From NCBI GenBank assembly GCA_902167985.1, contig CABHNZ010000002.1:248001-312000 (forward strand): a stretch of 64,000 nt of DNA, written 5' to 3'. The notes below the pieces were generated by a model that worked only from the letters and a program-made list of their open reading frames with translations, ran no database searches and had not been told where the DNA came from. The stretch comes from Shinella sp. UYSO24 (lineage in GTDB: Bacteria > Pseudomonadota > Alphaproteobacteria > Rhizobiales > Rhizobiaceae). Made by a program: the position numbers and the translations under genes. Shown here in pieces: positions 59,131 to 64,000 of the stretch. The stretch's first letter is position 1; every line of letters starts with the position of its first letter.

Positions 59131-59252
59131 AAAAAAAAGAGGGCCGCCGGATTGCTCCAGGGCCCTTTATAAGTGTGAAGGTCAAAAAACCTCCAGAGGG
59201 GAACAGCTGCTGCGGTGGAACTGGGAGGAAAAAGCCACCATGTGCATCAGCT
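59131..59252 (-). ncRNA. Small RNA, AbcR-like (unit 2)
   Basis: About 122 nt on the minus strand, same layout as unit 1: start near AGCTGATGCACATGGTGGC, a CU-rich stretch with TTTTTCCTCCC, the identical 35-bp core (59173-59207) with TTCCCCTC, and a terminator with AGGGCC/GGCCCT stem (59140-59166) followed by eight T. The 5' ends of the two units also align (AGCTG, GCACATG, TG), while the regions between differ. This is what two RNAs with shared and private target-binding sites would look like. Confidence 0.75.
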
Positions 59253-59270
59253 GTGTGCGATATGGCGGTT

Positions 59271-59302
59271 TTTTGTGCAGCGAACAATGGTATTTTGTGC
59301 AG
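59271..59302 (-). promoter_or_regulatory. Paired direct repeats upstream of small RNA unit 2
   Basis: CTGCACAAAA (minus strand) occurs exactly twice, at 59271-59280 and 59293-59302, 22 bp apart (two helical turns), about 20-50 bases before the predicted start of unit 2. The spacing suits binding by a dimeric or tetrameric activator such as the LysR protein coded next door. Confidence 0.5.
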
Positions 59303-59430
59303 AGCAGCCATGCGCATCGCGCATTTCTGTGGTCTTCAAAGTTTCACGATTGCATGGCTGTGCAATGCCGGGGCCAGAAAACCCAAGCATTTCAATAGAA
59401 AACCAGAGGGGAGATTCGTCGTGGACGCTG

Positions 59431-60333
59431 TTAGAAGTTCCAGTTTCTCGCCTTGCCGACGATGAAATCGCGGAAAACTTTCAGCTTGGCAGCGTTCTTC
59501 ATTTCGTCCGGGTAGCAGAAATAGGTGTCGAAGGACGGAATGTCGGCATTGATCGCCAGCTGGATCAGGCCCGGATCGCGGCCGACGATATAGTCGGGGA
59601 GGCAGGCGATGCCGATGCCGAGCAGGCAGGCGCGCTTGATCGAGGTCTGGCTGTTGATCTGCAGATGCGGCGTGCGGGTATTGTCCGACGAGCGGCCGGC
59701 ATATTCCAGCCAGTTGACGTCGAGCAGATAGTTCGGCGCAGGCTCGCCGAAGGAAATGATCTTGTGGTTGTCGAGATCGTCGATCGACTGCGGCTCGCCA
59801 TAGCGGTTGATGTAGGAGGGGGCCGCATAGACGTGCATGTGCACGGTAAAGAGCTTGCGCTGGATGAGATCCGACTGCTGCGGCTGGCGAAGGCGGATGG
59901 CGCAATCCGCATGGCGCATGTTGACGTCGACTTCCTCGTTGTCGAGGATCAGCTGGATCGACATTTCCGGGTAAAGCAGCAGGAATTCCTGCACCTTGTC
60001 GGTGAGCCAGCCCTGGCCGAGGCCGACGGTCGTCGTCACGCGCAATTTGCCGGAGGGCTTGTCGGTGGTTTCCGTCAGCTGGACCTTGACGGTTTCCAGC
60101 TTCAGGAGAACGTCATGGGCGGTCCTGTAGAGAAGCTCGCCCTGTTCGGTGAGAATGAGGCCGCGCGCGTGGCGATGGAAGAGTTTTACTCCGACATCCT
60201 GTTCCAGCGCGCTGACCTGCCGGCTGATCGCCGACTGGGACAGATGCAGCTTGTCGGCCGCGTGGGTGAAAGACCCAGCCTCCGCTGCTGCGTGAAAGAT
60301 GCGTAATTTGTCCCAGTCTAACGGTACGCCCAT
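59431..60333 (-). CDS. lsrB: LysR-family regulator LsrB/VtlR
   Basis: A 300-residue LysR protein: winged HTH (LRIFHAAAEAGSFTHAADKL, LSQSAISRQVSALEQDVG), then a two-lobed sensor domain. Four cysteines occur in the sensor part, at about 144 (HADCAIRL), 236 and 244 (KRACLLGIGIACLPDY) and 273 (YFCYPDE). In Sinorhizobium and Agrobacterium LsrB acts in oxidative stress, lipopolysaccharide and symbiosis or virulence, and in Agrobacterium and Brucella VtlR controls small RNAs. The order lsrB, trxB, lrp seen here matches that in Sinorhizobium as I remember it. It ends 2 bases from trxB's stop on the same strand. Confidence 0.88.
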   Translation of the reverse strand: MGVPLDWDKLRIFHAAAEAGSFTHAADKLHLSQSAISRQVSALEQDVGVKLFHRHARGLILTEQGELLYRTAHDVLLKLETVKVQLTETTDKPSGKLRVTTTVGLGQGWLTDKVQEFLLLYPEMSIQLILDNEEVDVNMRHADCAIRLRQPQQSDLIQRKLFTVHMHVYAAPSYINRYGEPQSIDDLDNHKIISFGEPAPNYLLDVNWLEYAGRSSDNTRTPHLQINSQTSIKRACLLGIGIACLPDYIVGRDPGLIQLAINADIPSFDTYFCYPDEMKNAAKLKVFRDFIVGKARNWNF

Positions 60334-60335
60334 TG

Positions 60336-61327
60336 TTACTCCGCGGCCACCGCAACCGGCTGGATGCCGGCGAGGTAGCGTTCTGCCTCAAGCGCTGCCA
60401 TGCAGCCCATGCCGGCGGCGGTGATCGCCTGCCGGAACGTATCGTCCGTCACGTCGCCGGCAGCAAAGATGCCGGGTACGTCGGTTGCGGTCGAATCGGG
60501 CGCCGTCCAGAGATAGCCGTTCGACTTCAGCTTCAACTTGCCCTTGAAGAGCTCGGTTGCCGGCGCATGGCCGATCGCCACGAAAACGCCGTCGATCGGC
60601 TGTTCGGTGATGGCGCCGGTCAGCGTGTTCTTCAGCTTGACGCCCTCGACCGATGGCGGCAGCGGCGCCTTGGCCGGCTTGCCGGTGATCTCGGCCACTT
60701 CGGTGTTCCAGAGAACCTTGACATTCTCGCGCTGGAACAGCCGCTCGCGCAGGATCTTTTCCGAGCGGAACTCGTCACGACGATGCACGACGGTGACGCT
60801 CTTTGCGATATTCGAGAGGTAGAGCGCCTCTTCGACAGCCGAATTGCCGCCGCCGACGACGATGACGTCGCGGTTACGGTAGAAGAAGCCGTCGCAGGTG
60901 GCGCAGGCCGAAACGCCAAAGCCCTGGAAATGCTGCTCGCTCTCGATGCCGAGCCACTTGGCCTTGGCGCCTGTCGCGATGATGATCGTGTCGGCAGTCC
61001 AGGTCGTGCCGCTATCGGTGCGGATGGTGAAGGGGCGCTTCGTGGTGTCGACTTCGGTGACGAGGTCGTTGACGATCTCGGCGCCACATGGGTCGCCTGC
61101 TTCAGCATCTGTTCCATCAGCCAGGGGCCCTGGATCGGATCACCGAAGCCCGGATAGTTTTCGACATCCGTGGTGATCATCAGCTGGCCGCCCTGTTCCA
61201 TGCCGGCGATCAGGACCGGCTTCAGCATGGCGCGGGCAGCATAGATGGCGGCCGTATAGCCGGCAGGGCCGGAACCGATGATCAGGACTTCGGTGTGGCG
61301 GTGTGGCTGGCTCTTCTCGGCAAGCAT
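60336..61327 (-). CDS. trxB: Thioredoxin reductase (frame break)
   Basis: NADPH-dependent flavoprotein (about 330 residues) that reduces thioredoxin. FAD motif [17 protein letters not shown], redox-active CATC in [19 protein letters not shown] motif [15 protein letters not shown] and the C-terminal FAD motif [16 protein letters not shown]. The frame slips near 61083 ([15 protein letters not shown], one g missing). Start at the ATG of [13 protein letters not shown] (61327). It precedes lsrB with only two bases between stop and start, so an LsrB that senses oxidation is cotranscribed with a thiol-repair enzyme. Confidence 0.93.
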
Positions 61328-61595
61328 GGCAATTCCTTTCAAAGACCGGTCGACGCGTCCGTTTCCCCTCATATAGGTGGTCGTTATCCGGTCTAAAGCA
61401 GTCAGGCACGCATCTAAGGTGCATCCATGCGGCTTTGCAAGGGCAGCATTGCGCTAATAACAGGACAGTTGCGGGGAAAGCTTTCTGTTGCCGGGCTGAA
61501 GGCCGTTTCGACTGCGCTCACGGGCCTTCCGATTGCGACAAACGCATATATCAGCGCGCCGGCCGCGCGCCGAAGAGATGATTCGGGCGAGCGGC

Positions 61596-62692
61596 TCAGC
61601 TCAGCTCGTCAAATACCTGCCGCCACGCGCCGGCGATGACGGGCAGCGAATATTGTTCTGCGATGATCTGTCCGGCTTGCGCGATGCGGGCCTGGCGCGA
61701 CTGCGGATTGCCCATCAGTTCCGCAAGGCCCGTGTTCCAGTCGTCGAACACGGCAACGCCCTGAAAGGGTTCGTAGCTCGGGATCAGCGAGGCGCAGACG
61801 GCCAGCCCGTTGTCAAAGGCGGTGGTGATGCGATTGGCGCTTTTCGACAGCGTATAGCGATTGGTGCGGATCGGCAGAATGGCGATATCGTGGAGCTTCA
61901 GCGCGGGATTGAAGGTGAAGAAGTTCCAGTCGAGATAATGCGTCGTGAAACCGGCATTAGCGAAGAGTTCGCGGTAGCGGCCTTCATCATCGCTGACGAT
62001 GCTGAGCGACAGGGGGGCCTCGGCATTGAGTTGCCGCAGAACGTCGCAATAGGCTTCGACATCATACATGCCGTTGCGTGCCGCCTGCGTTCCACTGACG
62101 CCGAACCAGACAAGCCGTCTGCCGGCCGAAATGCCATTCTCGCTCACTGCCTTGCGGAAATCGTCAAGCGCTGCGAGGGCCTTGGCATGTTCCGGGCGGT
62201 CCGCTGCCGGGGAGGCGGGCGCCTTTTCCACGGCGTCCGGGATGACGCGGAAAGTCATGTCCTTGCGGATATGCTGGCGAAGTTCGTTTTCCAGATAGGG
62301 CGAGGGCGTGACCACCATGTCGAACTGATTGACATAGGACGCAGTTTTGCCCGCTTTTCCCGCGTGCCCGCCTTATCCTTCTCGCCCTCGAAATAGATGT
62401 TGTCGCTGAGGTCGAGGATGAGCCTTGTGCCGTATTTCTGCTTGAGCCCGACGGCGCGTGCCAGGGATGTCAGCCGGGTGCGCTTGGATAGAACCAGAAT
62501 ATCGGGCGCGCCGACAAAGGGAAGAAACTGGAAATACCGCCTGATCTTGTCGGAATAGATGCTGACGGGCGTGCCGGCCTCTCGAAGGGCTTCGACGACC
62601 TGTGCACAGCGAATGCGGTAGCTTGCCACATTGATGTCACGCGTCTGGGGCCAGAAGGCGATGCGAGCGTTTTTTTTCATGATTGTTTGCAT
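61596..62692 (-). CDS. Glycosyltransferase-like protein (frame break)
   Basis: About 365 residues of GT-B-like form. N-terminal part: IAFWPQTRDINVASYRIRCA, ILVLSKRTRLTSLARAVGL and TRLILDLSDNIYFEG; C-terminal part: VVTPSPYLENELRQHIRKD, RRLVWFGVSGTQAARNGMYD, ILPIRTNRYTLSKSANRIT (a donor-site-like stretch) and AFDNGLAVCASLIPSYEPF. It fits family-4-like glycosyltransferases. The frame breaks near 62345 (KRAKLR, then YVNQFDMVVTPSPYLE). Start at either of two ATGs, 62692 or 62680. Substrate unknown; possibly surface polysaccharide. Confidence 0.72.
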
Positions 62693-62871
62693 GGCCGGTT
62701 ATATTCGTGCGGGTTCGTGAAATCAATGTTCGCCAGAAGCCGGTCGGGCTTGCCTTTTATGTCCGCTTGCCGAAAGTCGCGCGGCAGGGCATAGGTCATC
62801 GGCGTGACGTGATTTGAGCTTCGAGATGCGTGTCGTCTGATGCGCGACGCAGGGATAAAAGACAAGAGGAT

Positions 62872-63344
62872 ATGCGCGTGGCTGGAATTGAACTCGATCA
62901 GATGGACCTGAAAATCCTGCGCGAGCTGCAAAATGATGGTCGCATGACGAATGTCGAGTTGGCCGAAAGGGTCGGCATTTCCGCGCCGCCCTGTCTGCGT
63001 CGCGTGCGCAAGCTGGAAGAGGCAGGCATTATCGAGGGATATCATGCCATGCTGAACAATTCCAAGCTTGGCTATGATCTCGTCGCCTTCTGCATGGTCG
63101 GACTGAAACACCAGTCGGAGGTCAATCTCAAGGCCTTCGCCGCCGCCACCGAAAAGTGGCCCATCGTCCGGCAGGCCTGGATGGTCTCGGGCGAAAGCGA
63201 TTTCCTTCTGCATTGTCTTGCCGAAAACCTCACTGCCTTCCAGACTTCGTCATCGAGGTTCTGACGGCACATGAACATGTCGATACCGTGCGCAGCATGC
63301 TGACGATCCGGCAGGTGAAGCGTCTCGGCGCCGTCGAATTCTAA
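62872..63344 (+). CDS. Lrp/AsnC-family regulator (frame break)
   Basis: About 157 residues: HTH domain (LDQMDLKILRELQNDGRMTN, ELAERVGISAPPCLRRV) followed by the ligand-binding RAM domain (LVAFCMVGLKHQSEVNLKAF, VRQAWMVSGESDFLLHC and, in the next frame, FVIEVLTAHEHVDTVRSML). The break near 63245 requires one g in ttccagacttc. AAGAGGA lies before the ATG at 62872. Lrp-type regulators respond to amino acids. Its position beside lsrB-trxB is conserved in rhizobia, as far as I recall. Confidence 0.88.
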
Positions 63345-63347
63345 GTG

Positions 63348-64000
63348 ATGCCCGGCTCGGATCGCCCATCGGATCGTCCATGGACCCGGCACATCCTGCG
63401 AACGGGCATCCGGCTGTTTCTCGGTCGTCGCAAGGCCCATTATCAGGACTGGATGCCGGGTCTTTCCATCGGCCCGGCGTCGGTGACGAGGGGCAACGGG
63501 AGGTGGTCTACAAGGGCCGTCCGCTGGTGGCGCTTCGCACGATAGAATGCCTGCGTCAGGAGGCGGGGCCGGAGATCCATATCGTCGGATCAGGACCATC
63601 GATCCGGCGCATGGACATGTCGAGGATTGCGCCGCGCAGCGCCATTCTGCTGAATGGGGCTATCCGCCTGATCGGTGATGGCGTTGCCGAGCCGCTTGCG
63701 ATCGCGATCGAGGACGAGCGGTTCATATACCGGCATTTCGACGGGATCATGCGCCGTATTGCGCCGGGCACGATCTGCCTCCTCTCCGTATCTGTCATGC
63801 GTGCGATCTGCGAGCATGACCGGGACTGGCTTTGCGACAAGCGCGTCATCCTGATCGACAATATCCTGAAGCCCTATGGCATGCCGCGGCTGTCGATCGA
63901 GGCGGTTTCGGATCGCGATTACGTCGTCATTGGCGAGGACCATACGGGCGGAGGCAAGGTCGGGCTGTCTCTCGAGCCGGATCAAGGCGTGTTTCAGGCC
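63348..64000 (+). CDS. Unidentified protein, partial (frame break, runs off the right edge)
   Basis: Starts at an ATG four bases after the Lrp stop (MPGSDRPSDRPWTRHILR), with a basic N-terminus (RLFLGRRKAHYQDWMPGLS). The frame slips near 63484 and then stays open to the window end: EVVYKGRPLVALRTIECLR, IHIVGSGPSIRRMDMSRIAP, AILLNGAIRLIGDGV, IAIEDERFIYRHFDG and SVMRAICEHDRDWL. The GSGPS motif followed by a buried AILLNGA strand suggests an MptE/DUF115-like nucleotide-sugar or glycosyltransferase fold, as found in surface polysaccharide genes. Identification is tentative. It may be cotranscribed with the Lrp gene. Confidence 0.6.

Overview
The window is about 62% GC and is a chromosomal segment of an alphaproteobacterium of the order Rhizobiales, most likely family Rhizobiaceae (Rhizobium/Agrobacterium/Shinella/Ensifer type). 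The evidence is the gene content and order: petABC, a petP-petR-kinase cluster, rplY, pth and ychF spread along one strand, a ClpS2-type adaptor, the lsrB-trxB-lrp neighbourhood, and palindromic intergenic repeats of the kind found in rhizobia. It is almost all housekeeping chromosome. I see no prophage, insertion sequence, rRNA, tRNA or CRISPR array.

Layout. 0-5 kb: end of cca, a polyol-type MFS permease, a DUF1059 protein, hemF. 5-9 kb: a higBA toxin-antitoxin pair, a Na/Pi cotransporter, a GC-rich 213-bp tandem duplication, trmL. 9-17 kb: two closely related ABC exporters (same orientation) flanking a chemotaxis receptor and a parDE-like pair, then a membrane-anchored endonuclease/phosphatase-family protein. 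17-22 kb: petABC (cytochrome bc1), apt, a LysE-family exporter. 22-32 kb: two overlapping MaoC genes, ychF, an AbrB/VapC module, clpS, prmB, pth, a periplasmic solute-binding protein, a GGDEF-EAL protein and rplY; a second GGDEF-EAL protein with an MHYT sensor diverges from rplY. 34-41 kb: prs, a lipoprotein, an M24 peptidase-like protein, pgeF, a MidA/NDUFAF7-type methyltransferase and lgt. 41-50 kb: ubiK, ybjN-like, proC, csaA, a marR-Bcr/CflA pair, the petP-petR-histidine kinase operon, an MBL hydrolase and a cold-shock gene. 50-58 kb: aatA, a Phd/VapC module, a PQQ-type sugar dehydrogenase, chaA, a YcxB-like protein, and an arsR-nemA pair. 58-64 kb: two tandem small RNAs that look like AbcR1/AbcR2, the LysR regulator lsrB/vtlR, trxB, a glycosyltransferase-like gene, an Lrp regulator and a partial gene running off the right edge.

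Two points dominate interpretation. First, at least 22 genes' worth of reading-frame breaks (in 21 genes) all have the same sign: one base missing. They hit genes expected to be essential or highly conserved (lgt twice, hemF, petA, ychF, trxB, proC). This is the signature of base-loss sequencing or assembly error, so I annotate each as a single intact gene with a frame break, not as a pseudogene. Second, the most biologically interesting non-coding signal is at 58.9-59.3 kb: two small-RNA units sharing an identical 35-bp core, each ending in a strong terminator, immediately downstream of the LysR gene that in relatives controls such RNAs, with a pair of 10-bp direct repeats spaced exactly 22 bp just upstream of the second unit.
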